The position numbers and the translations under genes are program-made. This document shows, piece after piece, positions 49,576 through 61,550 of a stretch of 64,000 nt of DNA. The notes below the pieces were generated by a model. The model saw only the letters and a program-made list of their open reading frames with translations. It had not been told where the DNA came from and did not search any database. How positions within the stretch are numbered: position 1 is the first letter of the stretch; each line of letters begins with the position of its first letter. This stretch comes from Datisca glomerata (lineage: Eukaryota; Streptophyta; Magnoliopsida; Cucurbitales; Datiscaceae): assembly GCA_003255025.1 (NCBI GenBank), contig QANY01009406.1:558001-622000 (forward strand), read 5' to 3'.

Positions 49576-50235
49576 GTTATACATCCTCTTATGAGATTGT
49601 TTCTTTACCCATTTTGCAAGCATAAAAAAGCTTCTGACATTCTTTTTGTTGGAATTTATCTTTTGATAAAATGATGCCCGTAGTAGTCACTAAATAATCT
49701 TCACTACCACATTCCCCTTGAAGCTCTGTAGTAAACTTTGTTACTTCCTCTACTCCTAATCACCATTTTTCTCCATAGCGCTAGTCCTTCATAAAAAATC
49801 TGTTGAATCCTTAAAGTTTTCTAAGATTGGACGAGTACTAATGCTTGACTCACCGATAAGTCTTGAAATCTTCACATTATATTTTATTAGGTTTTACTCA
49901 CTGTCTACTAATCTCATACCATGACTCTCTCTCTTTCTCTCTCTCTCTCTCATGAAATCCATCATAGTGGGATTCTTGTTAACTCTCCAATCGGCTAATT
50001 ACAAAAAAGATACTTAGCAGTTGCTATTTCCTCTTCTTCAAAATGACCCGGTAGCATTAAGATAAATTTCTTAACCAGTTGAACTATAGATTCTCTTAAA
50101 TTATTGTACTCATACAAGCAACACAAACTCATTTTTCATGAATCAAAATATTTTAGTTCCACAGCTTGCTTATATGCTCTTCACAAGTCGGGTTTTTGCG
50201 ATGTTAATTTAGATATTGTTTTTTTTAATTTGATG

Positions 50236-50400
50236 GTATTAGTAGCTTTTACATATTTCTTTGTTTAAATATGATAATTTGTATCATTTTTTTTGAAGTA
50301 TTTGTAGATTTTTACATATTCCTTTGTTAAAATTTGATAATTTGTAGCATGTTTGAAATATTAGTAGCTTTTACATATTTCTTTGTTTAAATCTAAAAAC
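50236..50400. repeat. Three imperfect ~60-bp repeats
   Basis: TAGTAGCTTTTACATATTTC-TTTGTTTAAAT occurs at about 50239 and 50361, with a diverged copy between them (TTGTAGATTTTTACATATTC). Confidence 0.8.
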
Positions 50401-50619
50401 TACCTTTATGTGTGCCTGATAAGTCTTAGTAGCAGGCGATGCAAGAAACCAAGCCTCAACGGTTTCTTTCTCTATTTTTATGCAAGAAAGATTGTTTTTC
50501 CTCACATTTCTATTGTAAAAGTCTCTTTTATATCTATGACTTCCCATATTTTTCATTCTCTTTATTTAAACTATTTCTTCCTCTTTCCATCAGTTTCTCT
50601 CTATAAAAAGGCAATAGAT

Positions 50620-50960
50620 GTATCGCAAATAGGATATGCATGAATGAAAATTACATCAAAGCTACTCATGCAATATAGTATGAACCCGCTTGTCTTTGTT
50701 GCTTACCCACGTATCCTTTATTTTTTCTGGTTGGTGATTTGGTGTCGTTCTTGGCAGTGGTTGTATTGCAAATAGGATATGCAGGAATGAAGATTACATC
50801 AAAGTTACTCATGCAATCTGGTATGAACCCACTTATCTTTCTTGCTTACTCACTTATCCTTTATTTTTTTCTGGTATGAACCCATTTGTCCTTGTTTCTT
50901 ACCCACTTGTTCTCTCTATTTTTTTCTGGTTTGAATCCATTTGTCCATTATTTTTTTCTG
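50620..50960 (+). repeat. Tandem copies of the WAT1-like exon and flank
   Basis: Copy 1 50620-50730 and copy 2 50763-50874 match from GTAT(C/T)GCAAATAGGATATGCA to TTTTTTCTGG. Two partial copies follow (50875-50929 and 50930-50960) starting at TATGAACCCATTTGTCC and TTGAATCCATTTGTCC. Copy 1 has an in-frame stop (GCATGA); copy 2 is open. Confidence 0.9.
50744..50868 (+). pseudogene. WAT1/nodulin MtN21-like transporter fragment, captured
   Basis: Copy 2 reads [18 protein letters not shown] then [18 protein letters not shown]. This is the first transmembrane segment of WAT1-related (nodulin MtN21, EamA-type) plant transporters, where a Q-x-G-Y-A-G-M motif and S-K-x-x-x-x-x-G-M-x-P follow the N-terminus. 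Only about 40 residues are present, repeated with decay in the neighbouring copies. The rest of the ten-helix protein is absent. Confidence 0.75.
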
Positions 50961-50999
50961 TTTCTTTCTCATATATTGATGAGTAACAAAGTTTTTATT

Positions 51000-53029
51000 T
51001 TGTGTTTAACTGCGAATCGTCAATATAATAAAGGTGAACAATTGTAAATTTCAGTTGCCTGATATGGTAGCCAGAGACAGATTGTAGATACGGTCAGAAG
51101 GATGTTGCTGGTGAGCATATTTATGTTCTTTAACCAATACTGTTTGTTCCAAAAACTTTCATATGAGTTGTTTTCTTCAGTTTGGAAATGAGAGATCCTA
51201 AGCAATAATGTTTTTGCTAGGTGAAAATCCTTACACATGTCGAGGCTTATTTACCTTTTTTGCTACTATTTGGGGAGTTTAAACGTTGAAATTTAGCAAT
51301 ATCATATCATATCCTTGCTGTTCTTTTAATTATATATTGAGAAATGACCTTTTCAAGTTTTTATCATTTTCCCAGCTTGCTTCTTTGACTTTTTTAAAGT
51401 GGAAAGAAAAATATGTGTGCCACATAGTCTATGCCCCTTGCTAAATTTATCATTTGATTATGCCTTGTATCCATTTAATTGTCTTTGATACCCCAGGCTT
51501 ATTCTTTTTTATTTTTCTTTTCTCTTGCATTATACATGATTAATGGTAACAGTATACTCCTTTCATGAATAATATATAAATGATGAATTCTCTATTTTTC
51601 AACTGTGTTTGAGCCTTGTAGCTGAATAATTGGGTAAGTGGGAGCTATGACGTTGCGTAAGACCATTTTATTATTTAATTGCATTTAGATTTTAATATCA
51701 ATAAGCTATTATTGATGTATGCTTGAACCCGAACTACATTCTGTTTTCTTGCCCTCTTGTTTTTCCTCATTTCTCTTTAAGTTTAGGATCTTAAAATGTA
51801 AAAAGTCTATCACAATTAATGAGACACAAAAAATCAAAGCTCATAAGGTAGAAGATCACAAAGCTGAGGTATTGTTCGATGGTTTTTAGGTATGTTACAA
51901 TCCACTAAAATCTGTTTTTTTCCCATAGAATAAATTTCTCTTAATGTATGATTCTTAAAAATAATTTTGGGAGCTAGGGATGAATGTATTCACTATTCAC
52001 ACATCTGATACTGTGACTATCTTTTCATAAACTAACTATTAAGTCTTTTTGTTATTCAATAGTTGAACCTATTAACATGATGTTTTCATGAAAGTACTTT
52101 ATTTCTCAAGTTTTTATTTTTTTCACACCTACTTTTTTTTGGTTCAATCACGAGAACTTTATCTTTCGCTGTTAAAACAAACAATCATAAAAAGACTTAT
52201 ATATCAGGTTCTTTCATTTTTCAATCATATGAAGAATTATATGAGCAACTTCAACGTAACCCTTATACTTCCATACAATTCATATTTAATCTTTTTTTTT
52301 CATCTTTTTAGGGGTGAGGGAATGGATGGATTTGAAAGGCTTAGCATCGCTATGAACTTTCTCTGTCACTTAAGATTTGTTATGGTCATATAAGACATTG
52401 TTTAGATGATTTTTGCTTCTTGTTAAATGTTACATTTTGAGATAGAAGATAATAAACTTGGTTTTCAATTAAATGTCAGAATTTTGTTGCTCTCCATCAA
52501 CGACTATACTATATCATTGAATGTTGTAAGTCTGCCACTAATTCTTAACTTCATTATCTAATAAGTCATTTTGTAGCTATTGATAATTTAGATTGTACTA
52601 TTTGGTATAGGAGGTTTGCTCCTTCATCTAAATGGATCATCCATGCTTTGGTACAACACTTTGATCTTGTCCTGAAGCATCACCAAGACAGTTACCTGCG
52701 CCACCACCTCTAACCAGCAAGTGGACCTCCTAGGGTACCTCCACTTTCAGTACCAAAATGTGAATATATACTAGATTTTAGTTTTATTTGGATAAATTAC
52801 TTTTGCTTGCTCTATGTAAAAATCAATATGTAATTATCATTTGAGATGTGATTTCTAGTAAACAATTAGTATGTAACAATTTTGACTAATTAAATAAAAT
52901 GATATATGATTTTGTTACTTCGTGATATTTTCTGAAAAGTTATTTATTTTTTATATTTGTACAATTGTAAGTATAAGTAACAAAAAAGTTATAAAAGTAT
53001 TTAATAACATTAACAAAATAATAAGTAAT
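51000..53029. other. Intron-like and exon-like DNA inside CACTA-like element
   Basis: Mostly AT-rich. A possible exon lies at 51053-51110 (after TTTCAG: LPDMVARDRL, ending G|GTGAGC), and a Pro-rich stretch at 52670-52720. Neither could be assigned. The longer open frames near 52100-52400 are low-complexity. Confidence 0.3.
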
Positions 53030-53450
53030 GAAAAATGCTATGAAAGACCTATGATAGCATTTATAAAAGAGCATGAAAGACCTATGATAGCATTTATAAA
53101 AGGCTATGAAAAACCTACGATTGCCTACTACAACATTTATAAAAAGCTATGAAATAATTTTTACAGCGTTTTTTAAACACCATGAAAGGCTTTTATAGCG
53201 TTTTCTAAATGCTATGGAAGGCTTTGATAGCGTTTAAAAATGCTATAAAATTTTTTTATAGCGTTTAAAAAACGTTATCGTAGGCATTTTTATAGCGTTT
53301 AAAAAACGTTATCGTAGGCATTTTTATAGCGTTTAAAAAATGTTATCATAGGTAGCGGATTTTTAATAATGTCGGTATACACAACATTTTCGGAAATGCT
53401 ATCGAAACCTTATGATAGCGTTTGTTGGCCGATACCATAGCATTTTTTGT
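53030..53450. repeat. Subterminal repeat array of CACTA-like element
   Basis: About ten units built on CTATGAAAGGC..TTTATAGCGTTT with spacers of 25-36 bases. Three units at 53257-53358 repeat with an exact 34-base period (TATAGCGTTTAAAAAACGTT). Such arrays are the binding sites of TNPA-type proteins in CACTA elements. Confidence 0.85.
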
Positions 53451-53460
53451 TGTAATGAGA

Positions 53461-54340
53461 TTTTGATTCATGATCATTCCATTCTTCATCTAATTCCTAG
53501 AAAAATTGATTCTAAATTTCATCTGATTTCAAATGTAAGTAAACGAGTCATTAAAGAAAGTATAATCTCTCTTTTTACCCACTTAGTTTTTCATAAATAA
53601 TTGAAAAAGAATTTTACATTATTGTTAATAGTAACATAATTAAAGGAGAGACAAAAAGAAAGATGAAGATAGAGAAAATTAAAAAAATCTCATTTTCTCT
53701 CTATTTCCTCCAATGTGTTACTTGTTAACGAAGTAACACCTTAAATTAAAACAATAGGAGACTATAACAAAAATATATACAATTCTCTATTCATACACTT
53801 TTTTGGATAAAAAAAACAAGACCAATAAAACCACAAAGAAAAAGAACATTTAGAAAGTACAACAAATAGGACATAAAATATCCAGCCATCCAACACTTTC
53901 CCTGACAACCTTCCCTTTCGTACATCCCAACACAAATTTAACATCCTTTTCCCCTCCTATTACATTAAAAGAATTACAAAATAATTAATGGCTAAATAAA
54001 ATATTATACTAAAAAGAATAATCACCCATCTTCAGATATATATCCTCCCTGATCATCATCTTGTCAATTAATAAACTACAACAGTAAAAAAAATAATTCT
54101 CCCCTTCTTTAACAGCAGAAGTGCACATGAGTTTCCAGCAATCCAATCATGTTGGGGGTGGTCCCCTTCATAAAGGCAAGCACATCACATGGCTGCTCAG
54201 TTTTGTAGCAGCGGACAGCTCCAAAGCTTACCCACCCAGTTCTGTGATTCTTCTCTTAGAATTTGATGTTTGGTTCTTTGTAAATCTTGAGAATCAAATA
54301 AGGAGATCTTATTTGATTATAATCATGAACTGTGTGGGAT
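53461..54340. other. Intergenic DNA and 3' region of bZIP gene
   Basis: AT-rich with no further gene. The 3' UTR of the bZIP gene on the - strand would lie here below 54341. Confidence 0.5.
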
Positions 54341-56699
54341 TTAAACATGGAGAAGCTGCTCTTTTTTATCTGTAGGAGAGTTGGCATCAGTGGGTGATGG
54401 TGTTTGTGATGATGGTTCAATATTCTCCATCTTCTTGAGGTTTTGTTGGTGGTACACTAGCCTTAGCCTTTCTATTTCTCTCTTCAGTGCTTCTTGATGA
54501 GCTGCATTAAAAAAATAAACCCATAATTTTTTGTTAATCCCAGTTTTTAAATTAGTTTTTGTATTTGTTTTCCATCTTCATTTACTCCAATTAATCATAC
54601 CCCTATGGGAAGTTGAAAAAAGCCATGCATGGAATTATGGAACACAATGGATGAATATAATGCTACTGAGTAATTCTACATAAACTAAGTAATTGAATAA
54701 ATTTTAAGTGACTAGTGATGTGATAACTATTTATAAATTATTTTGTTAAATAACTTTAATAAGTCATCAAGCAACAATTTATAAATGATTAACACATCAC
54801 TTGTTCACTTAAAATTTGATCAATTATTTAATCATTTTAGAATTGTTCAATGTTATCAGCTGATAAATTTATGAAACCGGCAGGTGACATGTAAATCTAT
54901 TTAATCAGGTTATAACTTTGACTGTACATTAATTGTTTAATTAATATAGTAAATAATATATACCTTCTCAGTATTTTTTTTATACTGTCAAAGATACATT
55001 ATAATTTGAGATGAAGACTTATAATGACTCGAAACTATTCCTAGTGGGAAGCTTAACCACTTAATTATAATTATAAGACCCTAAATTCTTATATTTGTGA
55101 CTAAATCAAGTATTAAAATGCAATTTAGATCAAATTTAGGCTATAATTGACCCAGATGCATGCTATATATAATCCAAGAAATTATACTAATTATTAGTTG
55201 ATCTGACATGTCGTTAAATAGAAGGAAAAACAGTAAAGAAAATTATTATTAATTATAAAAATTGGTATTGAAAAGTGAACAGTAAAACGAGAGAGGAAGT
55301 TACCATCTTTGAAAATCTTATCTTGAGCAAGGGCAGCGATTCTTTGCTTAAGAGCACTGTTGTCTACGTTTAGAAGCAAACGTTGATGGTCTAAGAATGC
55401 AACCCTCGGCGACAATACCGATACTTCAGCCTTCAATTTATTTCCAATTTATCACTTTTTAGCCCATGAAATAATGAAAGATATATATATATATATTCAG
55501 TTTGTATAATTAATTAATTACATACTTGTAGTGAAGTGACACTACGTTCAAGCTCTGATATGTATTGCAGCTTCCTCACCCTTGATCTTTGTGCTGATTG
55601 TCTATTTGCCAGAATCCTAATGCAAAATTTCAAATTACAAAATATATGTAAATGTCAATTATCAACTCAAATTCCCAATTAATTAAATTATTTTTTCTAT
55701 ATTAATAAAAATTATCCAATTAATTATTATAAAGATCAAACGTTGGTTTTTGACATAAATATGATTAAATTCTCATGTCGAAAGACTTTCACAATCACGT
55801 GAAATTATGAGTTCGAGTCAATTTATCTTAAATTCTTGTAAAAAGAATATATTTTTTGAAAAAGAAAAACAATATTAAACTCCTAATCAGATGAGAAGCT
55901 CCTCCTCATCGTTGATCTAACGTGGAATAATTAGCTCGGACCAACTGTTTCTTATACATGATAAGAATTTATTAGTTTAGGTCAATGGTGAACAGTGAAG
56001 AGCTTCGCCTTAACTTGTCATTAGCTAATTATTGTTTAAAATAAAATACTAATAACACTAATAATAATAATATTAGTATTATAAGAACTTTATGCGAATG
56101 AAATAATGCATATAAGCTATTACGTACCTCTTGACACGTTTGGGGTCGGTGATACGATCGGCGGAGGTGGTTGTGGCAGCGCCGAATGGAGCTTGTGCAT
56201 CCGAATTACAATGGCTTTGAACCTCATCTGATTCATTTTTCAGCTTCTGCAGCTTCTGATCATCATGTTGAGTTTCCTTCTCATCATTAATGCTGTTATT
56301 ATCAGACGGCGTGGATGGGTTTGAGGAAGACACGGTGGGCCCGACAGCTGTAGAAAGCTCGTCCGTGAACATGGACATGAATTGCTCATCATCAAACCTA
56401 TCGAACTCATGATTAATATTACTGTTTCTCCTGCTTTCCGGTCGTCCACCCGACGACGACCCTCTGCATTCGTCTAGCATTGGCATCTCCATGAATGCGA
56501 TCGAGTCGCTCGCCGACCGCCGGTGGGAACCGCGTCTCGCCGACGAGAAGTCGAGGAACTCGTCTACCCATGATGGGTTTTGAGCAGCGGCGGAGGTGGT
56601 GGTGGCGTTGGGTGTAAAACCACCCAAATGCATCTTTGGGAGAGAAAAGTCTGACCAATTTGGTGCCATGTTTGGGATTTTGGGAGGTAACTGTGCCAT
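54341..56699 (-). CDS. Group E bZIP transcription factor, bZIP34/61-like
   Basis: Nuclear DNA-binding protein of 316 residues. Four exons on the - strand with GT-AG borders and matching phases: 56699-56128, 55616-55526, 55430-55304, 54501-54341 (951 coding bases). The start MAQLPPKIPNM agrees with Arabidopsis bZIP61. It is followed by WVDEFLDFSSARRGSHRRS and FDRFDDEQFMSMFTDE, conserved in this subgroup. The basic region spans the exon 1-2 border (DPKRVKR | ILANRQSAQRSRVRKLQYI), with the N-x7-R spacing of bZIPs, then a leucine zipper (LERSVTSL ... LSPRVAFLDHQRLLL) and a second helix (HQEALKREIERLR). The Pro in the zipper (LSPRV) is typical of bZIP34/61 and is thought to hinder homodimers. The RRGSHRRS stretch could be phosphorylated. 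An upstream in-frame ATG at 56711 would add MCLI; I prefer 56699 by family likeness. No lesion seen. Confidence 0.95.
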
Positions 56700-56852
56700 A
56701 ATTAGGCACACAATTGTACTGAAAATGATACAAAAAGAAGATATACCTCAAACCAATGAAAGCCAACACAACCCACCAAACTAAATCTAATTGACAATCT
56801 CTACCAACACCTCTTACATTCACTCAATGAAGCTTTCAATGCAAAAATGAAG

Positions 56853-56917
56853 AGAGAGAAAGAAGAGAGAGAAAGAAGAGAGAGAAAGAAGAGAGAGAAA
56901 GAAGAGAGAGAAAGAAG
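56853..56917 (-). repeat. 13-bp minisatellite upstream of bZIP start
   Basis: Five perfect copies of AGAGAGAAAGAAG, continued by GAGAGAGAT. It lies about 155-220 bases upstream of the bZIP start codon, so on the gene's strand it is a CT-rich tract, probably in the 5' UTR or core promoter. Copy number could vary between individuals. Confidence 0.9.
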
Positions 56918-56930
56918 AGAGAGAGATAGG

Positions 56931-58707
56931 CCAGCCAATGAGCAAACCAAATTATCACCTCTCAAAGTCTCTTATAAGTTATAATAGACTCAAGTAATTA
57001 TGATAATGTTAAGGGGAGCAAAATTTTATTATCGGTGAAGTATTGGATATTTAGTATTTTTTCATATTATTTATTTAATGGTATATGTGTATTTTTTTAA
57101 ATTTTTTAATAATTTATTTTTTTAAATCTAAATAAAATATTATTTTAAGAGAAGATTTGACATAATTATTAATAGAGATTAGAAGATTAATTAAATTATT
57201 AGTGAAAATAGAGTTCAAAATCCCAAGATTCCCAATGAATGATTTAGAAATGAAATGAAATATGTTTGTGGCAGTGGGGTCACATGGGGAAGAGATTGGA
57301 CAGCTATGTCCAGCTGGGGAAGGAGGTTGGGACTCAACGGTATTACTTGAAAGTAGTCTCTTGTTTATTATTATTATTATTATTAACTAATTAAGAATCC
57401 TTCCCACCACGTGCCCTTGTGACCTTCTCTTTAGTGGTACCCCCTTATAATACTCTCATATTTCTTTACTATTTTATTTCCACCCCGTCACAATACGATT
57501 TCCTATATTTCTCACCCTACTTTTTTTCTTCTTAAATAAATTACACCAACTTCACTTGTATATAGTTTATTTTAATTACACATACACTAATTTTAATTTT
57601 AATAATCATATAAAACTCGATCTCTCTTATTGACTTAATGAAAAACGTAAAAAAATATCATCATCTTTAATTGATATCTTATTATTTTTTAATCCAACTA
57701 TTTTAATTTTCAACCAAAATGAAAAGAAAAAAATATTTTAGACTACATTCTCAAACCGTGATGTAAATACTTATAATTATTCTATAACTATAAGCAAATA
57801 AAATTAAAAATAGGAAAGATAACAATGACTTATCAACATTGAATTTTTAACAAAAAATGTCAGGTAAAAAATATTATTCTGTTTAATTATGTATTGTTTG
57901 TTTATACTGAAATTAGAAGGGGTCTTCACGTAAATTTTAAAATTAGAATATATGTCCTCATAATTAAAGAAAAATACATAAAACTAACTAGAAGGGTTGT
58001 CCGTCTGATCAGGTACTTATCACAATCATAGCTATTTTAAGCTAATACGATTTCTCTGGCTATTAATAAATGACCACAAAGTAGAATAATTATAGAAAAT
58101 CGATAAAAGATAATCTAAAATTAAGTGTGATTTGTTAAAAAGTTTTTAGCAAATGCATAGAAAGATGAATATGAGAGATTTGTAGGAATGGTTGAAAAGG
58201 CAAGGGAAATGAACTAAATTAGTTTAGTATAATGTATGTATAATTGGGAGATTAAGATAAGTGGAAGAAGGGGAGAGAGAGGATGGAAAGGAATAATGTC
58301 ATGTAGCCATGTGAATTGTTTGCACGCTCTAAGCTTTCTCTGCTTTGTACCCAAACCATACCCACATGTAGGGTATGTGTCCTTTATCCTCTCCCTCTCT
58401 CTCTATATTCTCTCTCTTACGATGACAATGTGCATCTGTGCTTCACAGCAGCTTCCTTTTTTACTTAGTAGAATTTATGTTGAATTTATTAATTGTAGTC
58501 ATTGGGAGGCACTAATCATTAGAGTTAGAGTTGTTTATTATATTGATGTGCCCTTCTCTCTCTCTAGTAAGTTCCCGCCAATGAAGCATCCTCGTGTTAC
58601 TAATTTTATACAAATAACAACTCCCTCTCTCCCTCCACAAATTACAATGGAAAAACAGTCGGCTATACACTTCTAAACGGTAGCCATGGACAATAAAAAC
58701 AAGTTTT
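56931..58707. other. bZIP upstream region and intergenic spacer
   Basis: AT-rich. Holds a (TTA)n run near 57365-57385 and CT tracts at 58385-58420. An open frame on + at 58236-58676 has a Ser/Leu/Ile-rich translation with no domain and is likely chance. Promoter elements of the bZIP gene should lie here but none could be pinned down. Confidence 0.4.
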
Positions 58708-58891
58708 CGTTAAGACTACAAACTTAAACTTCAATTCTTTACGGTTAGCTTAATCAGCTTCTATTAGGAAGTTTGTCGACTGTTAGTAGTTAGTTTTCAG
58801 TTAGTTATTTGTTAAGTCTGTGTCTATATATACTCTAAGTGCTATATTGTTAAAGGTTAATGAGAATAGTAATTCTTCTTTAGTTGTTGCA
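58708..58891 (+). repeat. 5' LTR of last Copia element
   Basis: Contains CTATATATACTCTAAGTG as a likely TATA region and ends GTTGCA. Pairs with 63639-63822. Confidence 0.9.
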
Positions 58892-58904
58892 TGGTATCAG
58901 AGCC
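58892..58904 (+). promoter_or_regulatory. Primer-binding site (initiator tRNA-Met)
   Basis: TGGTATCAGAGCC starts directly after the LTR and matches the usual plant Copia site complementary to initiator methionine tRNA. Confidence 0.9.
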
Positions 58905-58979
58905 AAATCATCATTCTTGTTCTTATTTTCTCTCTAATCACATTTTTTCTTCTGTCTCTGCTTTCTGTAAGCTTCATCA

Positions 58980-59940
58980 ATGGATGAAACAAACTCAGCC
59001 GCAAATGCAACAAACCCTACTGCAAGCGCGGCTAACTCAACTGATAATTCAATAGTACCAACTCATCTAGTTTCATCGTCCTTATCTGTGATAAGTTTTA
59101 TTCCTAAGAACTTGATTCCAATAAATATACGTCTTGGTCATAATAATTTCATTTTCTGGCGCTCTCAAATTCTATCGTCAGTGAGAGCTTATGATCTTGA
59201 AGACGTTATACTGGGGAACTCAACTCGTCCTCCTCAGTTTGTTACAAAAGTAAACACCAATGTCAATGACACAACAATCTGTGAAGAAGTGCCAAATCCC
59301 GAGTTTCAGTCATGGTTGTGAATGGATCAGTTTGCTAAAAGTTGGTTGTTATCCTCAATTTCAAAAATAATGTTTGACCACATTGTATGTTGTGATTCGT
59401 CGCATGAAGTCTAGTTAGTGTTAGAAGGAATTTTCACTACAAATTCAAAATCAAGGTTGCTTCAACAACGTTTTCAGCTTCAGTCTACCAAGAAAGGTTT
59501 GTTAAGTATAAATGATTACGTTCTGAAAATGAGGTCTCTTGCTGACAATCTTTCAACTCCTGGACAATTAGTAGGTGATGGAGAATTGCTTCTTTCTATC
59601 CTGGGAGGTCTAGGCAATGACTATGATCCTATTGTCATTAACTTGACTTCTAGACATGAGTTTGTTTCAATCGAAGAAGCACAATTTCTTTTACAAAGTA
59701 AAGAATTAAGGTTAGAACAAAATAATACTGTAACTGATCTTATAGATGCATCTATAAGTATAATTCTACAAGGAGAGGCCGGGAGGAAATGGCCAGTCTA
59801 ATGGTAGTCAGTATAACAATAATTGGTTAAGAGGTAACTCGGGAACAAGAGGAAGAGGTCGTGGTGGTCGTGGCAGAGCAGGTTCTAGACCTGTTTGTCA
59901 AATATGCATGAGAATAGGTCATATTGCATTGCTATAATAC
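58980..59940 (+). pseudogene. Copia gag, broken by stops
   Basis: Start ATG 58980 with an Asn/Ala/Ser-rich N-terminus, then INIRLGHNNFIFWRSQILS, the gag start of many Copia elements. A stop lies near 59320. It continues with LQQRFQLQSTKKGLLSIND and LLSILGGLGNDYDPIVINL (UBN2-like gag). After a frameshift near 59790 a Gly/Arg-rich segment (GTRGRGRGGRGRAG) precedes the zinc-knuckle region, VCQICMRIGHIA near 59895, where later Cys/His residues are lost. Confidence 0.85.
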
Positions 59941-59949
59941 ATTTGAGCA

Positions 59950-61550
59950 TCCAACAACCTGAGCAAAACAGCTTCAACCAAAATCATGCATCTTCAGCCT
60001 TTGTAGCCTCTTCATCTACAATTTTAGATAACAGTCGGTATATGAACAGTGAGGCAAATGACCATATCACCTCAGACCTGGAAAACTTATCTATCAAGTC
60101 AGACTACAAGGGAAAAGGAAATGTGATGGTAGGAAATGGTGAGTTTCTGTCTATTTCTCATATTGGTAATTCTGAAGTTTTTGTTGATTCTAAACCTGTC
60201 ATTAACTCGGGAAAGGATAGTAAGCATTCTTTATGCAAACCTAACTCACATACAATATCTCTTCTCTCAAACAAGTTCTTTGTGTTCCTTCTATTACCAA
60301 AAACTCACTTAGTGTTTCAGCCCTTACTAGAGATAATAATGTTGTGATTGAATTTGACTATATTTTGTGTCTTATTAAGGACAAGATTTCGAGGAAGGTC
60401 CTTCTGCAAGGAACCCTTAAAGATGGATTGTATCATTTTTAGCTTCAACCCACTGATATCAAGCTTTTACATAGCCATTCCAACTTCAATCACAAACCTA
60501 GTGTGTACTATACAACAAACATTCTATCTTTTTCTTCTGCAAATTTAAATTCTGTCTTCACTTCTTCAAATCCTTTTAAAAACTCTACTTTCAATAATAA
60601 GTCAATTGTAAGTGTTGATGCTCAAAACATTTGACATCAAAGACTTGGGCATCCCTCAAGTCATGTTTTGAATACAATGTTAAGAAAAGCAAATTTGACT
60701 TTTACTCCAACTTCTCTTTCTTTCCGTGATGCATGTAAATTTGGTAAAACTCATCAAAGACTTCACTTTTAAGAAAAGTAAATTTGACTTTTACTCCAAT
60801 TGTAAGTGTTGATGCTTAAAACATTTGACATCAAAGATTTGGGCATCCCTCAAGTCATGTTTTGAATACAATATTAAGAAAAGTAAATTTGACTTTTACT
60901 CCAACTTCTCTTTCTTTCTGTGGTGCATGTAAATTTGGTAAAACTCATCGAAACTCTTTTCCTCTTATTGCACATCATACTACCAAACCTTTTGAACTTA
61001 TACATTCTGACATTTGGGGTCCCTCATCCTTACCGTCAACAAAAGGATATAGGTATTATCTCACTTTATTAGATGACTTTAGAAGATATTGTTGGATCTT
61101 TCCCTTAAAACTAAAATTAGAAACCACAAGCATTGTTCTTCAATTTAACTCCTTTGTTGAAGCACAGTTTAATGCTAGGATTAATAATTTCCAGTCAGAT
61201 TGGGGGGGTAGTTCAGACATTTAAAACCAATCTTTGCTCAATTGGGGATCCATTTCAGGCATCCTTGTCCCCATACCCATTAACAAAATGGGAAAATAGA
61301 GAGAAAGCAAGATAAATAGTTGAAATTGCTCTTACCTTGTTAGCTCAAGCAAAATGCCATTAAAATTCTGGTGGGAGGCATTTCATACTGTAGTTTTCAT
61401 CATAAGCAGATTACCTTCATGTGTCATTCAAAATCAAACTCCATTTGAAATATTTTTTTTTTCTGTTTCTCCATCTTTCCATATTCTAAGAACCTTTGAT
61501 GGTGCCTGCTTCCACTTACAAGACCTTATAATATGCATAAATTAGGATTT
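59950..61550 (+). pseudogene. Copia protease and integrase, broken
   Basis: The protease active site reads RYMNSEANDHITSD at about 60037, so the DSGA motif is changed to NSEA and the catalytic Asp is lost. The pre-integrase and zinc region lies in a duplicated segment (60604-60960). The integrase core reads KPFELIHSDIWGPS and YYLTLLDDFRRYCWIFPLK (60985-61110), and the second Asp region has NNFQSDWGG near 61185. The core end, VFIISRLPSCVIQNQTPFE, lies at 61393-61450. Confidence 0.85.
60604..60960 (+). repeat. 194-bp tandem duplication in integrase zinc region
   Basis: AATTGTAAGTGTTGATGCT starts at 60604 and again at 60798, an offset of 194. Both copies carry CATCAAAGA(C/T)TTGGGCATCC and GCATGTAAATTTGGTAAAAC. 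A short third overlap (AAGAAAAGTAAATTTGACTT) sits at the junction. 194 is not a multiple of three, so the frame is broken. Confidence 0.95.

Larger units (their letters stand above)
48641..53457 (+). mobile_element. CACTA-like element with captured CSN7 and WAT1 pieces
   Basis: Starts CACTACAACAATTATG at 48641 and ends CATTTTTTGTTGTAATG at 53457, whose complement is CATTACAACAAAAAATG, so the termini are inverted CA(C/T)TACAACAA. Flanked by the 3-bp duplication AGA (48638-48640 and 53458-53460), the size made by CACTA transposases. The right subterminal region carries repeats of TATAGCGTTTAAAAAACG, related to TTATAGCGC near the left end. No transposase is seen in 4817 bp. Instead it holds a CT-rich leader and pieces of CSN7 and WAT1-type genes with introns, the build of a Pack-CACTA element. 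Confidence 0.85.

Noticed and set aside
52922..53152. 76-codon frame with repeated ERPMIAFIK
   Set aside because: It is the translation of subterminal repeats of the CACTA-like element.
56079..56823. Overlapping ORFs in other frames over bZIP exon 1
   Set aside because: The frame starting MAQLPPK matches the bZIP34/61 subgroup and joins to exon 2 in phase; the others do not.
58236..58676. 146-codon open frame between the bZIP gene and the last Copia element
   Set aside because: No recognisable domain, Ser/Leu runs from CT tracts, no splice or leader context; likely chance.
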